From Pseudomonadota bacterium (GTDB taxonomy: Bacteria > Pseudomonadota > Alphaproteobacteria > Rhizobiales > Rhizobiaceae), in NCBI GenBank assembly GCA_023433855.1, contig JAEYTV010000161.1, forward strand, positions 1 through 5,594: a stretch of 5,594 nt of DNA, given 5' to 3'. Shown piece after piece: positions 1 through 5,500 of the stretch. The translations under genes were made by a program, and so were the position numbers. The notes under the pieces were generated by a model. The model was not told the origin of the DNA and made no database searches. It worked only from the letters and a program-made list of their open reading frames with translations. How positions within the stretch are numbered: position 1 is the first letter of the stretch; the number at the start of each line of letters is the position of its first letter.

Positions 1-1
1 G

Positions 2-472
2 AACGAGGCCGCCGCAACATTTGGTCCTGTGCATGACGCAATCAGCGTCCTTCCCGGCCGGTATTTCTTCTGCAGCGGCGGAGTCCTGGGCTGGGGGATG
101 CCTGCCGCGGTGGGACTGGCTCTGGCTCAGCCCGGTCCGGTCGCCTGTCTCACAGGTGACGGGGGGACGCTATATTCGCCGCAGGCACTTTGGTCGGCCG
201 CCCATCACGCACTTCCCATCACCTTCATCGTGTTCAACAACGCGCGGTACAATGTATTAATGAACGCCGGACGGGACCTGGGATACAGGAACGCTGAAGC
301 TGGACATTTCGTCGGAATGGATCTGGTCAACCCGCTCGTAGATTACCAGAAGCTCTCCCAGAGTTTGGGAGTGACCAGCTTTCAAGTGCGGGAATATCGC
401 GACATCGACGGCGCGATCCGCGAAGCCCAGGGATCGGACGGACCTTCGCTGGTCGAGATTCTGATCAGCTAA
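2..472 (+). CDS. ThDP-dependent decarboxylase, benzoylformate decarboxylase-like (C-terminal part)
   Basis: This is the last 156 residues of a thiamine-diphosphate enzyme whose start lies left of the window; the frame is open from base 2 to a TAA at 470-472. The visible part is the C-terminal ThDP-binding domain. The cofactor motif begins with GDGG (codons at about 158-169) and ends with the Asn-Asn pair near 236-241, the usual GDG-x(~25)-NN spacing that binds Mg and diphosphate. The upstream FFCSGG...GWGMPAAVGLALA stretch is the typical substrate/cofactor wall of this fold, and the tail GPSLVEILIS is the usual last strand. The closest resemblance I recognise is to benzoylformate decarboxylase and related 2-oxo acid decarboxylases, because of the ALWSAAHHALPITFIVFNNARY stretch. 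Acetolactate synthase or another carboligase is possible, since the N-terminal catalytic glutamate domain is outside the window. The enzyme would be cytoplasmic. It converges on uxuA with only 64 bases between the stops. Confidence 0.85.
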   Translation, partial: NEAAATFGPVHDAISVLPGRYFFCSGGVLGWGMPAAVGLALAQPGPVACLTGDGGTLYSPQALWSAAHHALPITFIVFNNARYNVLMNAGRDLGYRNAEAGHFVGMDLVNPLVDYQKLSQSLGVTSFQVREYRDIDGAIREAQGSDGPSLVEILIS

Positions 473-524
473 ACGGAGCCTTGCTGTGCTTCACCTTCCC
501 CTACCATATGCCTTTCAGGCGCTG

Positions 525-534
525 TGTCGCGACA
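525..534. repeat. 10-bp perfect palindrome between two convergent stops
   Basis: TGTCGCGACA reads the same on both strands. It sits in the 64-base gap between the stop of the ThDP enzyme and the stop of uxuA. A weak 4-bp hairpin (GCCT-TTC-AGGC, 510-520) lies just before it. Neither is followed by a T-run, so a terminator call is not supported. The palindrome may be chance. Confidence 0.3.
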
Positions 535-536
535 AC

Positions 537-1724
537 CTAAGCTGCTGCCGCACCCCCTCGGGAAAGGGCGTGGATTACACCATGCAGTTCGGCGAGACCC
601 TTTAGCCGTCCGATGAGCGAATATCCCGGATTGACGGCCTTGCGAAGATCATCGCCGATCAGGTGGCCATGATCCGGGCGCATCGGAATGACATGATCGG
701 GCCGCCCGGTCTCCCGCCGCGTCCTCTCCTCCTCAAGCAGCACCCAGAGGATGGCGCAGATGTCACTGCGACCTTCCAGATGGTTCGCCTCGATGAACGA
801 GCCGTCTTCTTCCAGGACAACGTCACGCATGTGAGCGAAGTGAATACGCTCGCGGAACTCGTTCGTCATGGAAAGGACGTCGTTGTCCGGGCGCGACCCG
901 AGTGAGCCGACGCACAACGTGAGACCATTCGCCGGCATGTCTGCCGCAGAGAGGATGTGCCGGATGTCGGCAGAGGTCGAAACGACCCGTGGCAGACCGA
1001 AGAGGGAGATCGGCGGGTCATCCGGATGGATGGCAAGTCGGGCTCCGACTTCCTGCGCCACGGGTATGACCTCTTTGAGGAAGCTGGCGAGGTTGTCGCG
1101 TAGCTGTTCTGGGCCGACGCCCTCGAAGCTCTGGATCCTGGCCCGAATGTCCTCCCGACCGTAGCTGTCCTGCCCGCCGGGAAGCCCGGCGATGATGTTC
1201 TTTTCCAGGAGAGCCTTCTGACTGTCGGACATGAGCGCCAGACGAGCCTGCGCCCGGGTAACCAGTTGTGGCTGGTAATCATGTTCCGCGTGCGCCCGCC
1301 GCAAGATGAAGACATCGTATGCGACAAAGTCGACCATATCGAAACGGAGCGCGAGCGCAGTAGAGGGCACCGGAAAGCGCAGGTCGGTCCGGGTCCAATC
1401 TACCACCGGCATGAAGTTGTAGCAGATCGTCTTGATCCCTGCGCGGGCAAGATTGACCATGGTGTCCTTCCAGACACCGATGGCTTTGACAGCGCCTGCC
1501 CCACCTGTCTTGACGACACTCGGGATGGGAATGGATTCGCACACGCTCCAGTGCATCCCGGCTGCGACGATGTCAGCCTTGCGAAGCTCGATGTCATCGG
1601 CTGTCCAGACGCGCGAATAGGAAATCTCGTGAAGTGAACTTACGATCCCGGTGGCACCCGCCTGCCGTGCCTCCTGCAGCGACACCAGGTCGTCGGGACC
1701 GAACCATCGCCAGCAGCTCTCCAT
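537..1724 (-). CDS. uxuA: Mannonate dehydratase (UxuA)
   Basis: The 395-residue product matches the UxuA family along its whole length; the E. coli enzyme is about the same size. It dehydrates D-mannonate to 2-keto-3-deoxy-D-gluconate in glucuronate catabolism, in the cytoplasm, using Mn2+ or Fe2+ in a TIM barrel. Recognisable family blocks are RWFGPDD (6-12), QAGATGIV (21-28), SVCESIPI (60-67), CYNFMPVVDWTRTDLRF (101-117), NIIAGLPG (176-183), RLAIHPDDPP (229-238), RPDNDV (278-283) and MRPDHGH (348-354), then NPGYSLIGRLKGLAEL (365-380). The likely metal ligands by family comparison are H233, C271, H298 and D351, all present. The start is supported by GGGAGG (complement of 1731-1736) six bases before the ATG. 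The last residues (SRGGAAAA) are a short low-complexity extension. No uxuB or kdgK partner is inside the window. A GntR remnant lies divergently just upstream. Function is confident; metal ligand assignment is by analogy. Confidence 0.95.
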   Translation of the reverse strand: MESCWRWFGPDDLVSLQEARQAGATGIVSSLHEISYSRVWTADDIELRKADIVAAGMHWSVCESIPIPSVVKTGGAGAVKAIGVWKDTMVNLARAGIKTICYNFMPVVDWTRTDLRFPVPSTALALRFDMVDFVAYDVFILRRAHAEHDYQPQLVTRAQARLALMSDSQKALLEKNIIAGLPGGQDSYGREDIRARIQSFEGVGPEQLRDNLASFLKEVIPVAQEVGARLAIHPDDPPISLFGLPRVVSTSADIRHILSAADMPANGLTLCVGSLGSRPDNDVLSMTNEFRERIHFAHMRDVVLEEDGSFIEANHLEGRSDICAILWVLLEEERTRRETGRPDHVIPMRPDHGHLIGDDLRKAVNPGYSLIGRLKGLAELHGVIHALSRGGAAAA

Positions 1725-1730
1725 TCGTTA

Positions 1731-1736
1731 CCTCCC
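1731..1736 (-). promoter_or_regulatory. Ribosome binding site of uxuA
   Basis: On the minus strand GGGAGG precedes the uxuA ATG by seven bases. It fixes the start at 1724 and overlaps the region where the divergent GntR remnant would begin. Confidence 0.75.
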
Positions 1737-1739
1737 GTT

Positions 1740-1946
1740 TTGTCGAGCAACATAAAGAAACGTGCGGCGATGTCGACAGGCGACGCGCTGCCCTCGCAGA
1801 TCGACTTGGACGCCATGTTCGGCACGAGCCGGAACACGATGCTCGAAGGCGAACCTTTGGGCAGGGATGGAGATCTTCACGAACGCGCGCCCCATCAACG
1901 GACCCAGCTCTGCCGGAGGTGCTCACGCAGCCTGGGTTTCAGATGA
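1740..1946 (+). pseudogene. GntR-family regulator remnant (DNA-binding domain only)
   Basis: From a TTG at 1740 this frame codes 68 residues and stops at TGA 1944-1946. Residues 14-36 read GDALPSQIDLDAMFGTSRNTMLE, the signature of the GntR winged-helix domain (family pattern GDxLPSxxxLAxxFGxSRxTVxEAL). The preceding IKKRAAMST fits the first helix. The helix-turn-helix and its Ser-Arg contact pair (S30, R31) are seen. After residue 36 the match weakens, and the region holding the wing has no clear family pattern. No ligand-binding domain follows, since only 110 bases remain before the next gene. GntR regulators usually have 230-250 residues, so this is a truncated or decayed copy. There is no good ribosome site before 1740 or before the internal ATG at 1770. 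GntR regulators (UxuR, ExuR, KdgR types) commonly control uronate genes, so a former regulator of uxuA is a reasonable inference. The motif match is visible; the pseudogene status is inferred. Confidence 0.5.
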
Positions 1947-1965
1947 AAGCCATCCGCCTTTCATC
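1942..1965. repeat. Perfect 8-bp inverted repeat upstream of the P-II-like gene
   Basis: GATGAAAG (1942-1949) and CTTTCATC (1958-1965) are exact reverse complements separated by 8 bases. The element covers the stop codon of the GntR remnant and lies about 90 bases before the P-II-like start. Its symmetry and spacing fit an operator for a dimeric regulator. A weak RNA hairpin is the alternative. There is no T-run after it, which argues against an intrinsic terminator. Confidence 0.4.
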
Positions 1966-2056
1966 ACAATCAATCCGAAACAAGAGACTGATGATGTGCT
2001 CGCATGAAAAGGCGGCCTCACATCGCCGCAAGCCGAAAGTAATGCGAACCAGTCTC

Positions 2057-2362
2057 ATGAAAAAGATCGAAGCCATCATACCAGCATTTAAACTGTACGA
2101 CGTACTCGAGGCACTGAAGAGCATCAGCTTCGACGACTTCAACACGCTCGAAGTCAAGGAAACCGGCCTCGGCGCCAAACATCATCAGTTGTTCGGTGCC
2201 GAGCTGAGCATCGATTATCGAGAGGTCGTCAAACTGGAAGCCGTATGCGACGACCTTGGAGCTCCGCTCGTAACGCAGACAATCCTGCAAGCGGGCGACA
2301 GCGGGCGAACGCGTAGCGCATCCGTTACCGTTTACGCTTTGGACCGTGTCGTGGAGTTCTGA
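2057..2362 (+). CDS. Divergent P-II-like (GlnB/GlnK-fold) protein
   Basis: The 101-residue product starts MKKIEAIIPAFKLYDVLEAL, the hallmark opening strand and helix of P-II signalling proteins (GlnB: MKKIDAIIKPFKLDDVREAL). EVK (32-34), GAE (47-49) and VKLEAV (58-63) also align with GlnB, and the end VTVYALDRVVEF (90-101) fits its last strand. Canonical P-II proteins sense ATP/ADP and 2-oxoglutarate as trimers and control nitrogen metabolism partners. Several features here are not canonical. The T-loop position of the uridylylated Tyr51 is Leu45. The ATP-binding TGKIGDGK loop is replaced by AGDSGRTRSAS, and the usual RTGEED C-terminal loop is absent, so the chain is about 11 residues short. 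It therefore probably does not respond to uridylylation and may bind a different ligand. I chose the start at 2057 because of the family N-terminus. In-frame ATGs at 1991 and 2042 exist, and none of the three has a clear ribosome site. No ammonium transporter or glutamine synthetase gene is adjacent. Confidence 0.75.
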   Translation: MKKIEAIIPAFKLYDVLEALKSISFDDFNTLEVKETGLGAKHHQLFGAELSIDYREVVKLEAVCDDLGAPLVTQTILQAGDSGRTRSASVTVYALDRVVEF

Positions 2363-2613
2363 CGAAGTGGCTTGTTGCCTCAGCCTCTTCATCAGCCGCA
2401 GCCCCGGGTAATAACGCCGCGAGTGCCACTTGGTTCAGAGGCCGTGTGCCTCATTCTCGCCCGATCACTCAATCGCCCGCGCCGGGCGTGCAGCGGTAGG
2501 AGCGGCATCGTCCGGTGATGCCTGCCAGCTGCATTGAAACGTGAATCTCCGGAGGTCGACTCCTGCAAAGTTCATCCCGCCAGACAAACTAGCTCAACGT
2601 AAAGGAGAGTAGC
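2363..2613. other. Intergenic region before the small exported protein genes
   Basis: These 251 bases hold no convincing gene on either strand. A small hairpin, GAGGC-CGTGT-GCCTC (2438-2452), lies about 75 bases after the P-II-like stop and could weakly end that transcript. The right end carries the shared leader element and ribosome site of the next gene. A promoter for that gene is expected here, but I cannot point to a clear -35/-10 pair. Confidence 0.4.
2591..2606 (+). promoter_or_regulatory. Shared leader element, copy 1 (with ribosome site)
   Basis: AGCTCAACGTAAAGGA ends in the ribosome site of the first small exported protein gene. The core AAGGAG (2602-2607) lies six bases before the ATG at 2614. 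The same 16 bases, with one mismatch, precede the second small gene at 2887-2902. Confidence 0.6.
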
Positions 2614-2850
2614 ATGCTTAGATCAACATTCGCCTCTTTGCTTGCCTTAGCCGCCATGTCATCCGTGGTCGCGGCTCAGGAAGCACATACCCTGGTTCCG
2701 GTTCCGAACGCTAAAAGGGTGGAATTCTATCCCGCCCCCGCGGTTCCCACCGAACGCCAGGCATTCGAGGCCGGAGAAGTTCGCCAGGCCACAAGGCGCG
2801 ACAACCGCCTGAGAGGCGACGAGAGCCCCCGCGCGTCCAACGCCCGATAA
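2614..2850 (+). CDS. Small exported protein, unknown function
   Basis: The 78-residue product begins with a clear Sec-type signal peptide: MLR, a hydrophobic core TFASLLALAAMSSVV, then AAQEA with likely cleavage after VVAA or AAQ (about residue 21-22). The mature part of about 57 residues is soluble, charged and rich in Pro, Ala and Arg (VPVPNAKRVEFYPAPAVPTERQ, then many Arg/Asp/Glu to the end). It has no cysteine and no membrane segment. I recognise no family. The signal peptide places it in the periplasm or outside the cell. The strong AAGGAG ribosome site at correct spacing supports it being a real gene. It is followed after 60 bases by a second small exported protein with a matching leader, so the two are probably co-transcribed or co-regulated. 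The mature sequence shows no clear similarity to that neighbour. Confidence 0.75.
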   Translation: MLRSTFASLLALAAMSSVVAAQEAHTLVPVPNAKRVEFYPAPAVPTERQAFEAGEVRQATRRDNRLRGDESPRASNAR

Positions 2851-2886
2851 CCTTCGTTTCACATTTCCACGGTCACGACGAACGTG

Positions 2887-2902
2887 AGCTCAACGAAAAG
2901 GA
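2887..2902 (+). promoter_or_regulatory. Shared leader element, copy 2 (with ribosome site)
   Basis: AGCTCAACGAAAAGGA differs from the 2591-2606 copy at one base (A for T at its tenth position). AAGGA (2898-2902) lies eight bases before the ATG at 2911, and this decides the start against the upstream in-frame GTG at 2884. Confidence 0.6.
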
Positions 2903-2910
2903 ATTTTCAC

Positions 2911-3144
2911 ATGTCTATCAGGTTCGCATCCATCTATCTCGCCGGTATCTTTTCGATCCTCGCGGTGAGCGGGGCTGCCGCAGCGAAAGGTGAGTATTAT
3001 AAAGGTGTGACGCCTGCACAGGCGGCGGAAAAGCAATCGATGCCGATGCGCCACGGGAAGACCTTCGGCTACCCGACCAAGCGGCCCACCACCCCCCGGA
3101 TCAGCAGTGGCGACTACTACGAAGGCGTCACTCGTCCGAAATAA
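2911..3144 (+). CDS. Small exported protein with terminal G-(E/D)-Y-Y-x-G-V-T repeats
   Basis: The 77-residue product has a Sec-type signal peptide: MSIR, hydrophobic core FASIYLAGIFSILAVSG, then AAAA with likely cleavage near residue 25. The mature chain of about 52 residues opens with KGEYYKGVT (26-34) and closes with GDYYEGVTRPK (67-77). The two eight-residue blocks are thus exactly 40 residues apart and bracket a basic, Pro- and Met-containing centre (QSMPMRHGKTFGYPTKRPTTP). It has no cysteine and no further membrane segment. I do not recognise a named family. The repeated aromatic blocks suggest a binding or self-assembly role in the periplasm, which is inference. It shares a leader element with the small exported gene just upstream and is followed by a strong hairpin, consistent with being the last gene of a two-gene unit. 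An in-frame GTG at 2884 would give nine more residues but has no ribosome site. Confidence 0.78.
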   Translation: MSIRFASIYLAGIFSILAVSGAAAAKGEYYKGVTPAQAAEKQSMPMRHGKTFGYPTKRPTTPRISSGDYYEGVTRPK

Positions 3145-3170
3145 GCTGAACAGAGCCGCAATCCAACTCA

Positions 3171-3195
3171 AGCGCCGGGGGCAGCCCCCGGCGCT
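3171..3195 (+). terminator. Strong GC hairpin after the small exported protein gene
   Basis: AGCGCCGGGGG (3171-3181) and CCCCCGGCGCT (3185-3195) form a perfect 11-bp stem with a three-base loop, 26 bases after the stop codon. The position and stability fit transcription termination. There is no T-run on either side, so it is not a textbook intrinsic terminator. It may act with Rho or protect the 3' end of the mRNA. Confidence 0.6.
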
Positions 3196-3615
3196 GATGT
3201 CTATGCCGGGGGTGATCGGTCGTCGACGGCCAGAGCTCCCGGATGGCTGAACCGACAGTCGAATGATCTTCATCAGAGGTATCCGCGGATGCGCGGCGCG
3301 AACAGGCACATGATCCTGAGAGGGGCCTGCCTTGGCTTTCGACACCTTGTCCTCCGCCCCATGGCTCGGGTCAGGAAACCTGTCGCAGGGGCGAGGGCGA
3401 ACCCACGATCCAAAAAACTGCCGTTCGGCGAGGGCCGTAGTTAGGCTGTTATTTGCGCCAGGAGCGGCGGATCGGGCAGGATTCACATCGCCGCGGTCTG
3501 TTCACGGGAATGTATCTGCCGCCTTGGACGATTGAAAACGAACGGCGGACGCGTGATGATAGATGATCCTGCACGTCGGGAGTATCGATACATCTCCTCA
3601 GACAAGGAGATCAAC
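3196..3615. other. Gene-poor stretch upstream of the reductase
   Basis: I see no supportable gene in these 420 bases. Reading frames on both strands here (for example plus 3332-3535 and a long minus frame over 2890-3486) have no ribosome site, no family motif, and compositions that look like random GC-rich sequence. No repeat or clear promoter pair stands out. The last 12 bases carry the reductase ribosome site. The stretch may hold its promoter and perhaps decayed sequence. Confidence 0.4.
3604..3609 (+). promoter_or_regulatory. Ribosome binding site of the short-chain dehydrogenase
   Basis: AAGGAG lies six bases before the ATG at 3616. It selects that start over in-frame upstream candidates (TTG 3532, GTG 3553, ATG 3556), which have no such site and would add residues before the first strand of the fold. 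Confidence 0.8.
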
Positions 3616-4377
3616 ATGCAGACTGTATTGATTACGGGCAGTTCGTCCGGTTACGGGCTTGAGACGGCGCGCTACTTTCTTGCCCGGGGCTGGAACGTCG
3701 TCGCGACAATGCGCAACCCCGAGCGGCAAGTCCTGCCCCCTGCCGAGAACCTGAAGACCCTCCAGCTCGACGTCACCATCCCAGAAAGCATTGCAGCTGC
3801 GGTCGAAGCCGCAGGCCCCATTGACGTGCTGGTCAACAATGCCGGCATCGGAGGTGTAGGCGCCTTCGAGGCCACCCCGTTCGCGCACATCCGCAAGCTC
3901 TTCGACACCAACACCTTCGGAGTCATGGCGGTGACACAGGCGGTGATACCGCAGATGCGTCGACGCCGGTCTGGTGTGATCGTCAACGTAACATCCTCCG
4001 TTACCCTCGGATCGTTCCCCCTTGCAGCCGCCTATACGGCCAGCAAGCAGGCGGTTGACGGCTTCACGCGATCTCTGGCGCATGAACTTGGTTATTTCGG
4101 TGTCCGGGTGTGCCTTGTGCAACCAGGTTATGGCCCGACAACGCGCTTCGCCCACAATTCCGACATCGATCCGGAGAACCTTATCCCGGAGGAGTACCAG
4201 GGCTTCGCCGCACCGGTGTTCAGGGGATTTGCGCGTCCAAAGATGTCGACGAGGGAGATCGACGTGGCGGAGGCTGTCTGGACCGCCGTTAGCGACGATT
4301 CTCCGTCACTGGATTACCCTGCGGGGGAAGACGCCCTGGCCCTTGCGACCGCGCGCGGTCGAGCACAGGGCGATTGA
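3616..4377 (+). CDS. Short-chain dehydrogenase/reductase (SDR family, classical)
   Basis: The 253-residue product is a complete classical SDR, an NAD(P)-dependent oxidoreductase with a Rossmann fold, and should be cytoplasmic. The cofactor loop TGSSSGYG spans 7-14. LDV with D52 contacts the adenine, and NNAG (74-77) and N99 complete the fold. The catalytic S127 (in NVTSS) is followed 13 residues later by YTASK (Y140, K144), then QPG (169-171). The stretch after the second strand (VVATMRNPE) has Arg33 and no Asp, which points to NADP(H). The substrate cannot be told from sequence. Members with this layout are often annotated as oxidoreductases acting on sugars, ketones or retinol-like alcohols. 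The C-terminal part (EEYQGFAAPVFRGFARPK) forms the substrate lid. The start is fixed by AAGGAG at 3604-3609. It stands alone on this strand and converges on the alpha/beta hydrolase gene; joint function is not shown. Confidence 0.93.
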   Translation: MQTVLITGSSSGYGLETARYFLARGWNVVATMRNPERQVLPPAENLKTLQLDVTIPESIAAAVEAAGPIDVLVNNAGIGGVGAFEATPFAHIRKLFDTNTFGVMAVTQAVIPQMRRRRSGVIVNVTSSVTLGSFPLAAAYTASKQAVDGFTRSLAHELGYFGVRVCLVQPGYGPTTRFAHNSDIDPENLIPEEYQGFAAPVFRGFARPKMSTREIDVAEAVWTAVSDDSPSLDYPAGEDALALATARGRAQGD

Positions 4378-4664
4378 TCGTACTCCAGAGGTCGGCAGAG
4401 ACAGTTCATGATGTTACGATCCGTCCCACCGCATCCTCGCACGTCGATCGAGACGAGCTTCGGCGAGGGTGCAGCCGCATCATTGAGGAGTTTCAGAGTT
4501 TCTATCTCGGAATTCATCATGCCGACCAGCAGGGCGGCCGCCATCCGCCGCGTGAGCTACGGCGGCCGACATTTTCCTGTCGGCCGCACATGGACTCCAC
4601 TCGTCAGCGGATGATGACCGGTTTCGCTCTACCCGTCAGATGGGATGGCTTCCGTGGAACTCCA
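4378..4664. other. Intergenic region between convergent genes
   Basis: No gene is supportable in these 287 bases. Frames crossing it are extensions or antisense of the flanking genes without family motifs. Its notable content is the 10-bp hairpin at 4562-4587 and a GC-rich run around 4531-4570 with several overlapping GGCGGCC and CCGCCG words. Confidence 0.4.
4562..4587. terminator. Perfect 10-bp hairpin between convergent genes
   Basis: GCGGCCGACA (4562-4571) pairs exactly with TGTCGGCCGC (4578-4587) around a TTTTCC loop. It lies 184 bases after the reductase stop and 77 bases after the hydrolase stop, between two converging genes, so it could end either transcript. No T-run follows the stem on either strand. 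The hydrolase side is the nearer and likelier user. Confidence 0.5.
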
Positions 4665-5447
4665 TCAATCAGTCATGTCGGCAGCCTCAAGAATGAGGGC
4701 GGCCACCTCGTCGGGGCGGGAAATTATCGAAAGGTGGCTTGCCTGAAGTTCGATGGTTTTCGCACCCATTCGTTTCGCCAGGAAGCGTTGCAGTTCGGGA
4801 TTGATCGTCCGGTCCTCGGTCGAAACGGCATAAAAACTTGGCTTGGTTCGCCAGGCGGCCTCCGTTGTTTTGCCCGAAAGCAGCTTCTTTTCGAACGGCT
4901 GCTGGACGGAATAGAGGATCTTTGCCTTGCTTTCTGGCACATCAGCCGCGAAGTCGGCGAGGAATGCCTTTTCCCCCAGTCGCCCTTCCTCTCCATCGAA
5001 GACGATCCCGGCTGACGCGGGAGGCTTGGGAAACGTAGCAGCCAGAGCGGGAAAATCCTCGCCCGCGTCGGGAGCCCTTGCAGCGATGTAAACGAGGGCG
5101 GACACGTTTGGGTGTACGCCGGCTTGGGAGACAAGCATGCCGCCGAACGAATGCCCTACCAGTACCGTCGGGCCATCCTGACGGTCGAGTACTCGCACTG
5201 CGGCCGCCGCCGACTCCTCCAGTGTCGTCAGAGGGTTCTGCACTGAGGTCATGTTGAGGCCGCGGCCCTCAAGCCGGGTCAGCACATCGATCCAACATGA
5301 GCCATCAGCGAACAACCCATGTACGAAAACCACGTTGTGTGCCTTGGGAGCCCGTGAAGCAGCCGACAGACCAGATGGTGCAGCGAGGATGGCTGCTCCA
5401 GCGGCAAGTGCCCCCGAGAATGTGCGCCTGTTCATCATCATCTTCAT
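4665..5447 (-). CDS. Exported alpha/beta hydrolase (esterase-like)
   Basis: The 260-residue product is an alpha/beta-fold hydrolase of the Abhydrolase_6 type. The N-terminus MKMMMNRRTFSGALAAGAAILAAPSGLSA has a twin-arginine pair with Phe at +2 (NRRTF, 6-10), a weakly hydrophobic core and an Ala-x-Ala-like cleavage region near 27-30. This indicates export of a folded protein through the Tat system. The oxyanion block FVHGLFADGS (41-50) is followed by the nucleophile elbow GHSFGG (S100). Candidate acid D212 (TEDRTI) and base H238 (ASHLSI) complete a Ser-Asp-His triad at normal spacing. This subgroup includes small plant-type methyl-ester hydrolases and bacterial esterases; the substrate is not determinable here. 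The start is supported by AAGGAAG (complement of 5452-5458) before the ATG. Alternative ATGs at codons 3-5 would still keep the signal. The gene converges on the reductase and ends close to a hairpin. Confidence 0.92.
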   Translation of the reverse strand: MKMMMNRRTFSGALAAGAAILAAPSGLSAASRAPKAHNVVFVHGLFADGSCWIDVLTRLEGRGLNMTSVQNPLTTLEESAAAAVRVLDRQDGPTVLVGHSFGGMLVSQAGVHPNVSALVYIAARAPDAGEDFPALAATFPKPPASAGIVFDGEEGRLGEKAFLADFAADVPESKAKILYSVQQPFEKKLLSGKTTEAAWRTKPSFYAVSTEDRTINPELQRFLAKRMGAKTIELQASHLSIISRPDEVAALILEAADMTD

Positions 5448-5451
5448 CTTA

Positions 5452-5458
5452 CTTCCTT
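5452..5458 (-). promoter_or_regulatory. Ribosome binding site of the alpha/beta hydrolase
   Basis: AAGGAAG on the minus strand lies four to five bases before the ATG whose first base is at 5447. It supports the first of the clustered methionine codons as the start. Confidence 0.65.
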
Positions 5459-5500
5459 TCCGTGCTAAACATCGCGAAGATCTGCTGCACCGTCCGTTGC

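Noticed and set aside
1634..2056. N-terminal extension of the P-II-like frame running back into uxuA
   Set aside because: The P-II fold begins at 2057. The upstream codons are Arg-rich, overlap antisense uxuA and use a different frame from the GntR remnant.
2365..2431. AAGTGGC and GCCACTT inverted pair after the P-II-like gene
   Set aside because: Only 7 bp with a 53-base gap, which is within chance expectation and not a convincing structure.
2890..3486. Long minus-strand frame of 198 codons
   Set aside because: It lies antisense to a well-supported small exported gene and through a strong hairpin. It is rich in Arg/Pro/Gly without motif, and has no ribosome site.
3332..3535. Plus-strand frame of 67 codons before the reductase
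   Set aside because: No ribosome site, no motif, and random-looking composition.
4314..4544. Minus-strand frame of 76 codons after the reductase
   Set aside because: The first part looks protein-like, but there is no ribosome site and no recognisable family. The second part is antisense to the end of the reductase.
4374..5015. Plus-strand frame of 213 codons overlapping the hydrolase
   Set aside because: Most of it is antisense to the alpha/beta hydrolase, whose triad and signal peptide are clear. The frame shows no family pattern.
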